From NCBI RefSeq assembly GCF_000336755.1, contig NZ_AOLK01000022.1:377414-441413 (forward strand): a stretch of DNA of 64,000 nt, written 5' to 3'. Shown here one piece after another: positions 18,564 through 27,069 of this stretch (within the stretch, counting starts at the first letter, position 1; the number at the start of each line of letters is the position of its first letter). The translations under genes and the position numbers were made by a program. The notes below the pieces were generated by a model that was not told where the DNA came from, made no database searches, and saw only the letters and a program-made list of their open reading frames with translations. This stretch comes from Haloferax elongans ATCC BAA-1513 (GTDB taxonomy: Archaea; Halobacteriota; Halobacteria; Halobacteriales; Haloferacaceae).

Positions 18564-19067
18564 ATGAGTGAACAGCAGGACCTCCCCGGTCGGGTCCGCC
18601 GGGCGTTCGGCGACCACGGTTCGTTCGAGCACGAGAGCGACCGAACGTTCGTCTCGATGACGACGCACTTCGATGGCCGCGTCACCGTCGCACAGCGGGA
18701 CGACGGGAAAATCGAGTTCGAAGTGTCGGTTCGCGTCCCGATGCTGTCGACCGTCACCGCAGACGAGGTCGCCGACATCGTCGAAGACGGCTGGTTCGAG
18801 ACGTTCGAACTTCGAATGGACGATGCTGGCGGCGTTACCGCAGGCGACCACCAGCTCGAACCGACGGTGACGCGTCAGGACGACGAGGCACTCGTCGAAA
18901 CGTCGTTTGCGGACATCAACGAGCGTCGCGGCGTCGACGACGCTGGCGCAGTTATCGACTACGTCGAAGGGACGTTCGTCCAGGGAATCATCCCCGGGTA
19001 CGACTACACCGAACCGGTGACGAGCATCCTGAGTCGAGCACAGGAGAACGCCGGAACCGGATTCTGA
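18564..19067 (+). CDS. Conserved haloarchaeal protein (DUF5813-like)
   Basis: A 167-residue acidic cytoplasmic protein starting MSEQQDLPGRVRRAFGDHG. It has alternating beta strands (RVTVAQRDDGKIEFEVSVRV) and ends with YVEGTFVQGIIPGYDYTEPV. I associate it from memory with the haloarchaeal family DUF5813, with moderate certainty. No transmembrane helix or catalytic motif is visible. Function unknown. Confidence 0.7.
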   Translation: MSEQQDLPGRVRRAFGDHGSFEHESDRTFVSMTTHFDGRVTVAQRDDGKIEFEVSVRVPMLSTVTADEVADIVEDGWFETFELRMDDAGGVTAGDHQLEPTVTRQDDEALVETSFADINERRGVDDAGAVIDYVEGTFVQGIIPGYDYTEPVTSILSRAQENAGTGF

Positions 19068-19111
19068 GACTGGAGTTCGCTGTCGGCGGCCGAAGCAAGT
19101 CTGGTGGCCGC

Positions 19112-19348
19112 TCAGTCCATCGCGATATACGTCTGTGTGCCTTCGATTCCCTCGACCTGTTGGATGCCGTTTGCGACTTCCTTGACCTCGGCCGGGGAGT
19201 CAACGTCGACTTTCACGATGAAGTCGACATCGCCCGCGACGATGTGGACACTCTCGATGCCGTGGTCGACGTCGACGAGTTCTTCTTTCAGTTGGTCGAT
19301 ACCATTCGCGACGGTTGCGGCTTTCACCATGATGTATGCATGAACCAT
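19112..19348 (-). CDS. Stand-alone Lrp/AsnC ligand-binding (RAM) protein
   Basis: A 78-residue protein that is only the RAM domain of Lrp/AsnC regulators (MVHAYIMVKAATV through GIEGTQTYIAMD), with no helix-turn-helix. Such domains bind amino acids or other small ligands and form dimers or octamers. The ATG lies 1 nt after the stop of trkA, so it is in the same operon. A close paralogue lies at 20143 on the other strand; the N-termini differ by a few residues (MVHAYIMVK and MVHAFIMVK). Confidence 0.88.
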   Translation of the reverse strand: MVHAYIMVKAATVANGIDQLKEELVDVDHGIESVHIVAGDVDFIVKVDVDSPAEVKEVANGIQQVEGIEGTQTYIAMD

Positions 19349-19349
19349 C

Positions 19350-20033
19350 TCAAGCACCTCCTGCAGCAGTGACGACTTCGTCGCCGACGAGGAGTTGACG
19401 CACGTCGTCGAGCACGTCGAAGTCGGCGAGAACGGCGACGCGGTCGCCGGTTTCGAGCGAGTCATCCGACAGCGGGAGACTCATCGGACTGTCTTTCTTC
19501 CCGAACGCGAGGATGCGCGCGTGGGCTGGCAGCGCAACCTCTTCGATACTGTACCCGTTCATGGGCGAACTCTCCGTGACCGTCACGAGGATGACCTGTA
19601 AGTTCTGGGCGATGTCCGCGATAGCGCGAATCGACCCGCCGAGGAGGGCGTTCTTCGCACCAATCGCACCCAGTCGTTCGGGGTAGACGATTTCGTCGAC
19701 TTCCCTGGCGTACTTCTGGTACACTTCTTCGCGGTAGTCCTCGTCGACGCGGAGCACCGTCCGACAGCCGAAGTGTTTGGCAATCATGCACGCCGCGAAG
19801 TTGACGTTGAGATCGGCAGTCAGCGCGCCGAGAGCGTCCGCCTCGTCGATACCGGCCTCCAACAACACCTCCTCACGGGAGCCATCGCCTTCCACCACAT
19901 CGAAGTCCATCTCACGAGCTTGTTTCACCCGGTCGCGGTCTAACTCGATGAGGACGATGTCGTGACCCTCCTCTCGAAGGACTCGGGCTGTCCGTAGCCC
20001 CACCCGTCCAGAACCAATGATAACGAACCGCAT
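19350..20033 (-). CDS. trkA: TrkA-type RCK potassium-transport regulator
   Basis: A 227-residue cytoplasmic protein. The N-terminal Rossmann domain binds NAD (MRFVIIGSGRVGLRTARVL; the acidic LIELDRDRVKQ loop follows) and the C-terminal part (about 140-225) is a TrkA-C ligand domain. TrkA subunits gate the TrkH potassium transporter. No TrkH gene is in the window. The start is the ATG at 20033. The RAM gene follows after 1 nt. Confidence 0.9.
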   Translation of the reverse strand: MRFVIIGSGRVGLRTARVLREEGHDIVLIELDRDRVKQAREMDFDVVEGDGSREEVLLEAGIDEADALGALTADLNVNFAACMIAKHFGCRTVLRVDEDYREEVYQKYAREVDEIVYPERLGAIGAKNALLGGSIRAIADIAQNLQVILVTVTESSPMNGYSIEEVALPAHARILAFGKKDSPMSLPLSDDSLETGDRVAVLADFDVLDDVRQLLVGDEVVTAAGGA

Positions 20034-20109
20034 GGGAGTACGGTATGTCGGCGAAGGCAAATAACCTTACCCCGGTTTCGGTCGAATCACCGGACATCGA
20101 ACGGAGCAA

Positions 20110-20143
20110 GGCTTTTGCATTGTGTGATAGAATATCCCACACA
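20110..20143 (+). promoter_or_regulatory. Promoter with inverted repeat overlapping the RAM gene start
   Basis: A T-rich box (GGCTTTTGCA, about 20110-20119) sits 27 nt before the ATG at 20143. Between them TGTGTG (20121-20126) and CACACA (20138-20143) form an inverted repeat with an 11-nt spacer; the last A is the first base of the ATG. A protein bound there would block transcription. Confidence 0.4.
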
Positions 20144-20376
20144 TGGTTCACGCCTTCATCATGGTGAAGACTGGTGCCGGGGAATCAGAACAGTTGCTCG
20201 GTCCGATTCGCGACTTCGAGACGGTTGCAGAGGCCCACATCGTCGCCGGGGCGTACGACATCATCGCGGAGGTCGACACCGAAGCGGTGTACGAAGTCCT
20301 GAAAACGGCATCGACGAGAATTCAGGGGTTACAGGGCGTCTCCGAGACGAAGACGTACATTTCACTCGACGACTGA
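20143..20376 (+). CDS. Stand-alone Lrp/AsnC ligand-binding (RAM) protein
   Basis: A 77-residue RAM-domain protein (MVHAFIMVKTGAGESEQL to SETKTYISLDD) without a DNA-binding domain. It is paralogous to the protein at 19112-19348 and is divergent from trkA. Ligand-binding residues cannot be assigned from sequence alone. With its twin it brackets trkA, which suggests a common ligand-responsive role in ion transport or regulation. Confidence 0.88.
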   Translation: MVHAFIMVKTGAGESEQLLGPIRDFETVAEAHIVAGAYDIIAEVDTEAVYEVLKTASTRIQGLQGVSETKTYISLDD

Positions 20377-20412
20377 GTCGCCGACGCCGTCACCGACAGA
20401 CCGGCTGCGGCG

Positions 20413-21459
20413 TCAGCGTTCGATGTGGAACGGTCCGTGTTCGTCGACGTGCGCCATGTGCTCGGCCCGCTGTTCGGCGAGTTCCGGCGTGAGGTCCTCG
20501 TACACGTAGTCGAACAACTCGTCTGGACCGGGCTCCGGCGTCTCTTCTGCGGTCTCCTTGGCTTCGCGGAGTTCCTCGTTCGCGTCCTCGTACATCGCGT
20601 CGAGTTCGTCCTCGTCGACGATGCCAGCGTCGAGACAGAACTCCTCGAACCGTTCGAGGGGGTCGGCAGTCCGCCACTCTGGGAGGTCGGGGTCGTCGTC
20701 TCGGTAGCGCGTCGGGTCGTCTGCGGTGGTGTGCGCGCCCTGTCGGTACGTCAGGCTCTCGACGAGCACCGGCTTGCCCTGTCGAGCCTTTTCGAGCGCG
20801 TCGCTGACGACTTCCCGAACCGCGAGCGGGTCGTTCCCATCGACTTGCACGCCTTCGATGCCGTAGGCCTCGGCCTTCACGGCGATAGAGTCACTCGCAG
20901 TCTGGCGGTCGCGAGGGAGCGAGATGGCCCAGCCGTTGTTCTCACAGAAGAAGACGACCGGTGCGTCGAAGACGCCCGCGAAATTGAGTCCCTCGTGGAA
21001 GTCGCCCTCAGAGGTCGCACCGTCACCGAAGCAGACGAGCGCGGCGTAGTCGTCGCCGCGGTAGGTGCTGGCCATGCCAACCCCGGCCGCGTGGGGAATC
21101 TGGCTGGCAATCGGGACGGCCTGCGGGAACACCGGAACGTCGTGGTCGGACTCGTACTCGGCGTAGCCGCGGCGGAAGAGAAAGAGGTCGCTCGGCGGCA
21201 CGCCGCGAGCTATCTGAAGTGCGTTCGACCGATACGTCGGGAGGAGCACGTCGTCTTCGCGCATCGCGTGCGCGGCACCGATTTGTGACGCTTCCTGTCC
21301 CTTGAACGGTGGGTAGCCACTCATCCACCCGCGTCGCTGGAGGGCGAGTGCACGTTCGTCGAACCGGCGCGCTCGAATCATGTCGCGGAGGGCGGCACGG
21401 GCGTCGTCTTCGGTGAAGTCCGTGTCGTCCAACCCGTGCTCGGCGATGAGTCGATGCAT
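20413..21459 (-). CDS. oxdhA: 2-oxoacid dehydrogenase E1 component, alpha subunit
   Basis: A thiamine-diphosphate enzyme subunit of the pyruvate/branched-chain oxoacid dehydrogenase type. Visible motifs are GQEASQIGAAHAM, GVGMASTYRGDDYAALVCFG and the ThDP-binding GDGATSEGDFHEGLNFAGVF with CENNGWAIS. The ATG at 21459 gives 348 residues; upstream in-frame GTG and TTG codons would add a basic stretch. No E1 beta, E2 or E3 gene is adjacent, so this is an orphan subunit. I recall similar orphan E1 alpha genes in Haloferax; substrate unknown. Confidence 0.85.
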   Translation of the reverse strand: MHRLIAEHGLDDTDFTEDDARAALRDMIRARRFDERALALQRRGWMSGYPPFKGQEASQIGAAHAMREDDVLLPTYRSNALQIARGVPPSDLFLFRRGYAEYESDHDVPVFPQAVPIASQIPHAAGVGMASTYRGDDYAALVCFGDGATSEGDFHEGLNFAGVFDAPVVFFCENNGWAISLPRDRQTASDSIAVKAEAYGIEGVQVDGNDPLAVREVVSDALEKARQGKPVLVESLTYRQGAHTTADDPTRYRDDDPDLPEWRTADPLERFEEFCLDAGIVDEDELDAMYEDANEELREAKETAEETPEPGPDELFDYVYEDLTPELAEQRAEHMAHVDEHGPFHIER

Positions 21460-21653
21460 GCGCGGAGGGTCACGGTCCTTCGTGATAAACGTCCCCGGTT
21501 TGAACCCTGGTGTCACTCGACTGACTTCGGTTGGGTCGGTCAATTCACGTCGCCGCGCGGCCCGGCGACTCGCGCGTGACGTGCTTCGAAAATAGTCTAT
21601 TAATGCGACGTAGCGACTGGATAGCAATTCACCTCCCCTGTCTCGACTGGGCT

Positions 21654-23201
21654 ATGTATCCACGTCTGCAGGAGAGCGCGAAGGCTATCGCCGCGACGGC
21701 GCTCGGAGCGGTCGTCATGCTCGCCGCCCTCGGCGGTGCTGGCTTCGGTGGTCCCCTCATGCCCGCGACCGACACCGGTTCGGACGCGGGCTCGACTGGG
21801 TCACTCGGCGAGTCGGAGAGCGTCGGTGTCATCGGAGACAACGAGACGGTGACAAACGAAACGGACGGGGAGACAGAGACCAACACAACAGAGACGAACG
21901 AGACAGACGACGGGTCGACGACTACTGAGACAAACGAGACGACGACCAACGAGACGGACGGGACAGCGACCAACGAGACGGACGGGACGAACGAGACGAG
22001 CACCTCGACCGAGACAGAAGCGAACTCGACGGACGAATCGACGGACAGCAGTGAGAATACGACCGTCGAATCGACAGGGAGTACAGACGGAACGACGAGT
22101 GAAGACGACGCAGGTGCGTCCGACGACTCGGATGACACGGGCGACTCAGGTGGCTCGGACGACTCGGACGATTCAGACGACGCAGTTGCTTCGGACGGTG
22201 ACGACAGCGACGAGACTGACGACTCGGAGCAGGGAGACAAAACGACGACTGACGACTCCACAGCCACCGACGAGACAGCAGATGCCACGCCCGTGGAGGA
22301 CTCTGATACAGTCGAGTCGGACGGGCCGAAAGACACAGACAGCGACGGCATCCCTGACAGCGACGAGCGCGCGGGAGACCTCGACGGCGACGGCGTCCCC
22401 AACGTGGAAGACTGGGACGACGACGGCGACGGCATCTCGACGGCCCGCGAGCACTTCGACACCTGGCCGTCAGACGTGGACAACGACGGCGCGCCCGCGT
22501 GGTACGACACCGACACCGATGGCGACGGCATCCCGGACGGTCGGGAAGGGACGGCCGACACCGACGGCGACGGACTGCCGAACTACAACGACCGCGACAG
22601 CGACCGTGACAAGGTCGGCGACGCCCTCGAACGGACTGCGCCGACGGACCCGTACAATCCCGACACCGACGGCGACGGGAGTAGCGACCTCGCCGAGTGG
22701 AACAGCCTCGGCGGCGACCCGGTCGATGGCGACGTGAGCATCCAACAGTCCGACACTGACGGCGATGGTCTCGAAGACGACAGCGAACAGCAAACCGGGC
22801 TCAACCCCGCCGACCCCGATTTCGACGGTGATGGCTACCCCGACGGCGACGAGGTGTACGAACGCTACACGACCGACCCGAAGAACCCTGACACCGACGG
22901 TGGCGGGGCGTACGACGGCGTCGAAATCGAGGCCGGAACGGACCCGACTGACGCCAGCGACGACGCGCAAATCGACGACTGGGACGGCGACGGACTCGCC
23001 AACGACTACGAGCAGGCTATCGGCCTGAACGCGCGCGACCACGACACCGACGGCGACGGGCTGAGTGACCGCGTCGAACTCGAAGCGGGTCTCGACCCGA
23101 CCGACCCCGAGAATCGCGTCATGGACGACGACTTCGACGATGACGGCGTCTCGAACACCGAAGAACTCGACGCGGGAACCAACCCCTTCCGCGCCGAATA
23201 G
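21654..23201 (+). CDS. Secreted protein with thrombospondin type 3-like calcium repeats
   Basis: A 515-residue protein. Residues 1-35 are a signal segment with a hydrophobic core (AIAATALGAVVMLAALGGAG). About 50-225 is a low-complexity linker rich in Thr, Glu, Asn, Asp and Ser, with many N-E-T glycosylation-type sequons. From about 225 to the end there are repeated D-x-D-x-D-G units (DTDSDGIPDSDE, DTDGDGIPDGRE, DTDGDGLSDRVE) that bind calcium as in thrombospondin type 3 repeats. No C-terminal anchor is seen. It probably acts at the cell surface. The gene is divergent from E1 alpha. Confidence 0.85.
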   Translation: MYPRLQESAKAIAATALGAVVMLAALGGAGFGGPLMPATDTGSDAGSTGSLGESESVGVIGDNETVTNETDGETETNTTETNETDDGSTTTETNETTTNETDGTATNETDGTNETSTSTETEANSTDESTDSSENTTVESTGSTDGTTSEDDAGASDDSDDTGDSGGSDDSDDSDDAVASDGDDSDETDDSEQGDKTTTDDSTATDETADATPVEDSDTVESDGPKDTDSDGIPDSDERAGDLDGDGVPNVEDWDDDGDGISTAREHFDTWPSDVDNDGAPAWYDTDTDGDGIPDGREGTADTDGDGLPNYNDRDSDRDKVGDALERTAPTDPYNPDTDGDGSSDLAEWNSLGGDPVDGDVSIQQSDTDGDGLEDDSEQQTGLNPADPDFDGDGYPDGDEVYERYTTDPKNPDTDGGGAYDGVEIEAGTDPTDASDDAQIDDWDGDGLANDYEQAIGLNARDHDTDGDGLSDRVELEAGLDPTDPENRVMDDDFDDDGVSNTEELDAGTNPFRAE

Positions 23202-23249
23202 CCCCGCCGGGAGCGACAGGGAAAAGACGCCCCGATACTAACCCCCGGT

Positions 23250-23570
23250 ATGGTCTCGGTGGTCAACCTCGCGCTGATGGGCGTCGTGCTCCTGCTTCAC
23301 ACCCTCATCGCGGCGGTCATGACGCGCTTCTTCCGCCTCCGATTGAAGACGCAGTGGGGGTATATCCTCTACGCCCTGTTCCTCATCCCGCTGGTACTGT
23401 TCGTGTCCACACTCGTGTTCTCGGGCGTGTTCGGTATCGGCGTGAACCTCGGCAGTCCCGCGGCGGCGTTCGGCGTGATGATTGGAATGCCGCTGGTTCT
23501 CGGGTTCACCATCGACACGCTGTACGTCCCTCCCCCAGAAGAGTTCGAGAACCTTCCTGAGTCGCGGTAG
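23250..23570 (+). CDS. Small conserved membrane protein
   Basis: A 106-residue protein with three hydrophobic helices (about 5-27, 37-62 and 72-92) and a short acidic tail (PPPEEFENLPESR). It resembles small haloarchaeal membrane proteins of unknown function. It lies 48 bp after the calcium-repeat protein and is convergent with tmk. Confidence 0.7.
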   Translation: MVSVVNLALMGVVLLLHTLIAAVMTRFFRLRLKTQWGYILYALFLIPLVLFVSTLVFSGVFGIGVNLGSPAAAFGVMIGMPLVLGFTIDTLYVPPPEEFENLPESR

Positions 23571-23610
23571 CGGAAACGACCTGCGGACGTGAGAGGTACG
23601 GCTGAAGGCC

Positions 23611-24204
23611 CTACGCGTCTGCGAGAATGTCGTCGAGGGCCGCTTCGACTGCGTCGAGAACTTCTTCGGGCGACTGCGTCGCGTCGATTCTGATAAAGCG
23701 CTCTGGTTCCGCCTCGATGAGTCGCTCGTAGTTCGCGCGCACCTCGGCGAGGTACGCCGCCTGTTCGAACTTGTTCGTCGAACCACTCCGAGCAGCGGCC
23801 GTCTCGGGGTCGACATCGAGGTAGATGGTCTTGTCCGGCGGGCGAGTGAACGCCGCGTGGATGCCCATGATGTACTCCATCGGGCGCTTCAGGTCGCTGT
23901 CGCGGAGCGAGGCACCCTGATAGGCGTACCGGGAGTCGGAGTATCGGTCGGAGATGACGAGTTCACCCGCGTCGAGGGCGGGTCGAACGACGCGCGAGAG
24001 GTGGTCGGCGTGGTCAGCAGTGAACAGAAACAGCGTCGCGAGCGGGTCGGCGTCGTCGTCGCCGATAGCGCGGTTGACCGCCTCACCGTACCACGAATCG
24101 TCGGTTGGTTCTCGTGTGAAGACCGCGTCCGAATACGTGTCGCGGAGCGCCTCCCAGACGGTGGTCTTCCCACTTCCGTCGAGTCCCTCGAGGGTGACGA
24201 GCAT
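23611..24204 (-). CDS. tmk: Thymidylate kinase
   Basis: A 197-residue kinase that makes dTDP from dTMP. It has the P-loop [14 protein letters not shown] (about 7-20), the FTREPTDD segment, the [13 protein letters not shown] motif with the catalytic DRY, and a lid region with [18 protein letters not shown]. Length matches the family. It overlaps nothing and ends 41 bp after the small membrane gene on the other strand. Confidence 0.95.
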   Translation of the reverse strand: MLVTLEGLDGSGKTTVWEALRDTYSDAVFTREPTDDSWYGEAVNRAIGDDDADPLATLFLFTADHADHLSRVVRPALDAGELVISDRYSDSRYAYQGASLRDSDLKRPMEYIMGIHAAFTRPPDKTIYLDVDPETAAARSGSTNKFEQAAYLAEVRANYERLIEAEPERFIRIDATQSPEEVLDAVEAALDDILADA

Positions 24205-24241
24205 ACGTCCTCCGAGTCGCCCCTGCGAAAAAAGCGCCCCG

Positions 24242-24308
24242 AACTGCCTCAGCGATGCTCACCCAAAACTGCCGAAGCGATACTCGCCCCCAAACTGCCG
24301 TAACGATA
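24242..24308 (+). repeat. Three imperfect tandem repeats upstream of a small gene
   Basis: The core AACTGCC-x-x-A-x-CGAT recurs at 24242, 24267 and 24293 (spacing 25 and 26 bp), and the last copy ends beside the ATG at 24309. This is between the divergent tmk and the next gene. Confidence 0.55.
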
Positions 24309-24581
24309 ATGTCAGACCACTACGACTACCGCATGTGTTGTTCCGTGAGTAACCGATGGGACGCGCTTCTCCCAGTGTCGTTACCGTACAGTGTCGTCTG
24401 GTACGACGAGACGGTGCCACCGGGAGACGAGGGCTTCGCAACCAAGCTTCGAGAGGTTGCAACACCGTGTGAGGCCCCCGACGAATGGCAGTACGAACAC
24501 GAGGAAGTTGTCGTCTACGACGAAGGCGGGAAGATGATTAAGCGGACGGGTGGTCCGCTTATGCCACCGATATTGGCGTGA
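24309..24581 (+). CDS. Hypothetical 90-residue protein
   Basis: A small soluble protein (MSDHYDYRMCCSVSNRWDAL, ending GGPLMPPILA). It is mildly acidic with no transmembrane helix. The ATG at 24309 is preferred, though an in-frame ATG at 24255 would use the repeat region. Family not recognised. Codon use is typical of the window. Confidence 0.5.
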   Translation: MSDHYDYRMCCSVSNRWDALLPVSLPYSVVWYDETVPPGDEGFATKLREVATPCEAPDEWQYEHEEVVVYDEGGKMIKRTGGPLMPPILA

Positions 24582-24706
24582 CAGGCACACCGCCGAACTG
24601 ACTCGAATTCTCGGTCTATCGAACACTCTTGTCGTCGGAAACTATTCCGGCGAAATCCACCTCAAACTCCCGTTAGCTTTACGCTCGCTCCGCCGAATAA
24701 TTCGCT

Positions 24707-25612
24707 ATGAAAGTCCTTGTTGTCGGCGGAAGCGGATTCGTCGGTAGTAACCTCTGCCGAGAGCTGAAGTCGCGCGGGCACAGCGTGACTGCGATGTCTC
24801 GCAACCCCACTAGCGAGGACCTCCCAGAGGGCGTCGAGACGGCCGTCGGCGACGTCACGGATTACGACTCCATCACCGACGCGTTCGAGGGGAAAGACGC
24901 CGTCGTGAACCTCGTCGCCCTCTCCCCACTGTTCAAGCCGGACGGCGGCTACCGAATGCACGACATCGTCAACTGGCAAGGCACCGAGAACGTGGTGAAA
25001 GCCGCCGAGGCACACGACGTGCCTCGGCTGGTGCAGATGAGTGCGCTCGGTGCGGACCCGGACGCGGACACTGCGTACATCCGGTCGAAAGGAAACGCCG
25101 AGAACGCGGTGAAGTCGTCCGGTCTCGACTGGACCATCTTCCGGCCGTCGATTATCTTCGGCGAGGGCGCGGAGATAATCGACTTCACAAAGAAGCTCAA
25201 GGGGATGTTCGCGCCCGGCGTCCCATTGTACCCGTTGCCCGGTAACGGTCGGACGCGGTTCCAGCCAATCTGGATTGACGACCTCACGCCCATGTTCGGT
25301 GAAGCCCTCGAAGACGACGCGCATGTGGGTGAGACCTACGAAATCGGCGGTCCAGAGATACTCACGCTTCGAGACGTGACAGAGATGATATACGAGTCAG
25401 AAGGGAAGTCCATCACCATCGTACCGCTCCCGATGCCGCTGGCTCGCGTCGGTCTCACGACGCTCGGGTTCGTTCCCGGTTTCCCGATGGGTTCTGACCA
25501 GTACCGGTCGCTCAAAATCGACAACGCGGTCGCCAACAACGACATTGGTGCCTTCGGCGTCGACAAGTCGTCGCTGAAGACGTTCGAAGCGTTCCTCTCG
25601 GAACGGAACTGA
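24707..25612 (+). CDS. NAD(P)-dependent epimerase/dehydratase-like protein (complex I NDUFA9-like)
   Basis: A 301-residue short-chain dehydrogenase of the atypical/extended group. The N-terminal glycine motif GGSGFVGSNL binds NAD(P). The catalytic-like Tyr and Lys lie in TAYIRSKGNAE (the YxxxK pattern here is YIRSK). The end (LKTFEAFLSERN) is typical of NDUFA9-like proteins. Members act as sugar-nucleotide or quinone-linked reductases or as structural subunits; the substrate cannot be told. Monocistronic by context. Confidence 0.85.
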   Translation: MKVLVVGGSGFVGSNLCRELKSRGHSVTAMSRNPTSEDLPEGVETAVGDVTDYDSITDAFEGKDAVVNLVALSPLFKPDGGYRMHDIVNWQGTENVVKAAEAHDVPRLVQMSALGADPDADTAYIRSKGNAENAVKSSGLDWTIFRPSIIFGEGAEIIDFTKKLKGMFAPGVPLYPLPGNGRTRFQPIWIDDLTPMFGEALEDDAHVGETYEIGGPEILTLRDVTEMIYESEGKSITIVPLPMPLARVGLTTLGFVPGFPMGSDQYRSLKIDNAVANNDIGAFGVDKSSLKTFEAFLSERN

Positions 25613-25698
25613 GGACACACTGGCCGGGCGAGCCGAGCCGACCGAACTGAACAATCGGTTCGTTTCTCGGGTCGTGATGTCGAGAAAACCCTGTTAAT

Positions 25699-25709
25699 CA
25701 TATATAAAT
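25699..25709 (+). promoter_or_regulatory. Strong TATA box far upstream of cetZ1
   Basis: CATATATAAAT is the best TATA match in the 269-bp gap before cetZ1. A transcript from it would start near 25731 and have a leader of about 150 nt. A second, weaker box (CTTATGTC, 25830-25837) would start a transcript exactly at the micro-ORF at 25862. Confidence 0.45.
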
Positions 25710-25861
25710 CACGAATATTGATAATGTCACACGCCCGTCAGCCAGAATAATGATTGCTTAAAATTCCGCCTCCGTCCGCCGTTTTTTCCAGCTAATCTGT
25801 TCTTGGGTTGACACCTGGCCATCACAACGCTTATGTCTGCGTTCGTACTGGCTTTCACGCA

Positions 25862-25885
25862 ATGGCGAGGGGACCGAACCTATGA
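25862..25885 (+). CDS. Seven-codon upstream ORF overlapping the cetZ1 start
   Basis: ATG GCG AGG GGA CCG AAC CTA TGA encodes MARGPNL. Its TGA overlaps the cetZ1 ATG (ATGA at 25882-25885). The ORF contains a GAGGGG Shine-Dalgarno-like stretch (25867-25872) about 9 nt before the cetZ1 ATG. A TATA-like box is centred 28 nt upstream of the ORF's ATG. This layout suggests a leaderless transcript and translational coupling; the ORF itself is unproven. Confidence 0.4.
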   Translation: MARGPNL

Positions 25886-27069
25886 AGCTCGCAATGATCG
25901 GATTCGGGCAAGCCGGGGGAAAGATCGTCGACAAATTCGTCGAGTACGACCGGCAACGCAACTCGGACATCGTCCGTGCAGCAGTTGCAGTCAACTCGGC
26001 GAAAGCCGACTTGCTCGGACTCGAAAACATCCCGAAGGACCAGCGCGTCCTCATCGGCCAGTCCCGCGTGAAGGGGCATGGCGTCGGTGCGGACAACGAA
26101 CTAGGCGCGGAAATCGCCGAAGAAGACATTGACGAAGTGCAGGGTGCAATCGATAGCATCCCAGTTCACGAAGTCGATGCCTTCCTCGTGGTCTCTGGAC
26201 TCGGTGGCGGCACCGGGTCCGGCGGCGCGCCGGTCCTCGCGAAACACCTCAAACGAATCTACACTGAGCCTGTCTACGGCCTCGGCATCCTGCCGGGGTC
26301 CGACGAGGGTGGTATCTACACTCTCAACGCCGCACGCTCGTTCCAGACGTTCGTCCGCGAGGTCGACAACCTCCTCGTGTTCGACAACGACGCGTGGCGG
26401 AAGACCGGCGAATCGGTGCAGGGCGGTTACGACGAGATTAACCAGGAAATCGTCAACCGCTTCGGCGTCCTCTTCGGCGCCGGTGAGGTCAAGGACGGAC
26501 AGGAAGTCGCAGAATCTGTCGTCGACTCCTCGGAGATTATCAACACACTGGCTGGCGGCGGCGTCTCGACCGTCGGCTACGCCTCCGAGGGTGTCGAACC
26601 CCGACAGAACAAGAGTGGCGGCCTCCTGTCGCGACTCACTGGCGGTGACGAACCCGACGACAACCTCGACACCGCCCACACGACGAACCGCATCACCAGC
26701 CTCGTACGCAAGGCTGCACTCGGCCGCCTCACACTCCCGTGTGAAATCGAAGGTGCCGAGCGCGCGCTGCTCGTACTCGCTGGCCCGCCGGAGCATCTGA
26801 ACCGGAAAGGCATAGAGCGCGGGCGGAAGTGGATCGAGGAGCAGACCGGTTCCATGGAAGTTCGCGGCGGCGACTACCCGATTCCGGGTGCCGGCAAGGT
26901 CGCCAGTGTCATCCTCCTTTCGGGCGTGACCAACGTGCCACGCATCAAGGAGCTCCAGCAGGTCGCCATCGAGGCGCAAGACAACATCGAAGAGATTCGA
27001 GAGGAGAGCGATTCGAACTTGGAGAACCTCGTAAACGATGACGAAGACGAGCTGGAATCGCTCTTCTAA
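25882..27069 (+). CDS. cetZ1: CetZ1 tubulin-like cell-shape protein
   Basis: A 395-residue archaeal tubulin homologue that in Haloferax volcanii is needed for rod-cell formation and normal swimming. Motifs: MKLAMIGFGQAGGKIVDKF at the start, the GTP loop GLGGGTGSGGAP, and the T7 loop VVDSSEIINTLAGGG, whose Glu is the catalytic residue used for GTPase-dead mutants. The C-terminus is acidic (NDDEDELESLF). Assignment to CetZ1 rests on near-complete agreement with the CetZ1 sequence as I remember it and on the neighbouring cof genes. Confidence 0.93.
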   Translation: MKLAMIGFGQAGGKIVDKFVEYDRQRNSDIVRAAVAVNSAKADLLGLENIPKDQRVLIGQSRVKGHGVGADNELGAEIAEEDIDEVQGAIDSIPVHEVDAFLVVSGLGGGTGSGGAPVLAKHLKRIYTEPVYGLGILPGSDEGGIYTLNAARSFQTFVREVDNLLVFDNDAWRKTGESVQGGYDEINQEIVNRFGVLFGAGEVKDGQEVAESVVDSSEIINTLAGGGVSTVGYASEGVEPRQNKSGGLLSRLTGGDEPDDNLDTAHTTNRITSLVRKAALGRLTLPCEIEGAERALLVLAGPPEHLNRKGIERGRKWIEEQTGSMEVRGGDYPIPGAGKVASVILLSGVTNVPRIKELQQVAIEAQDNIEEIREESDSNLENLVNDDEDELESLF

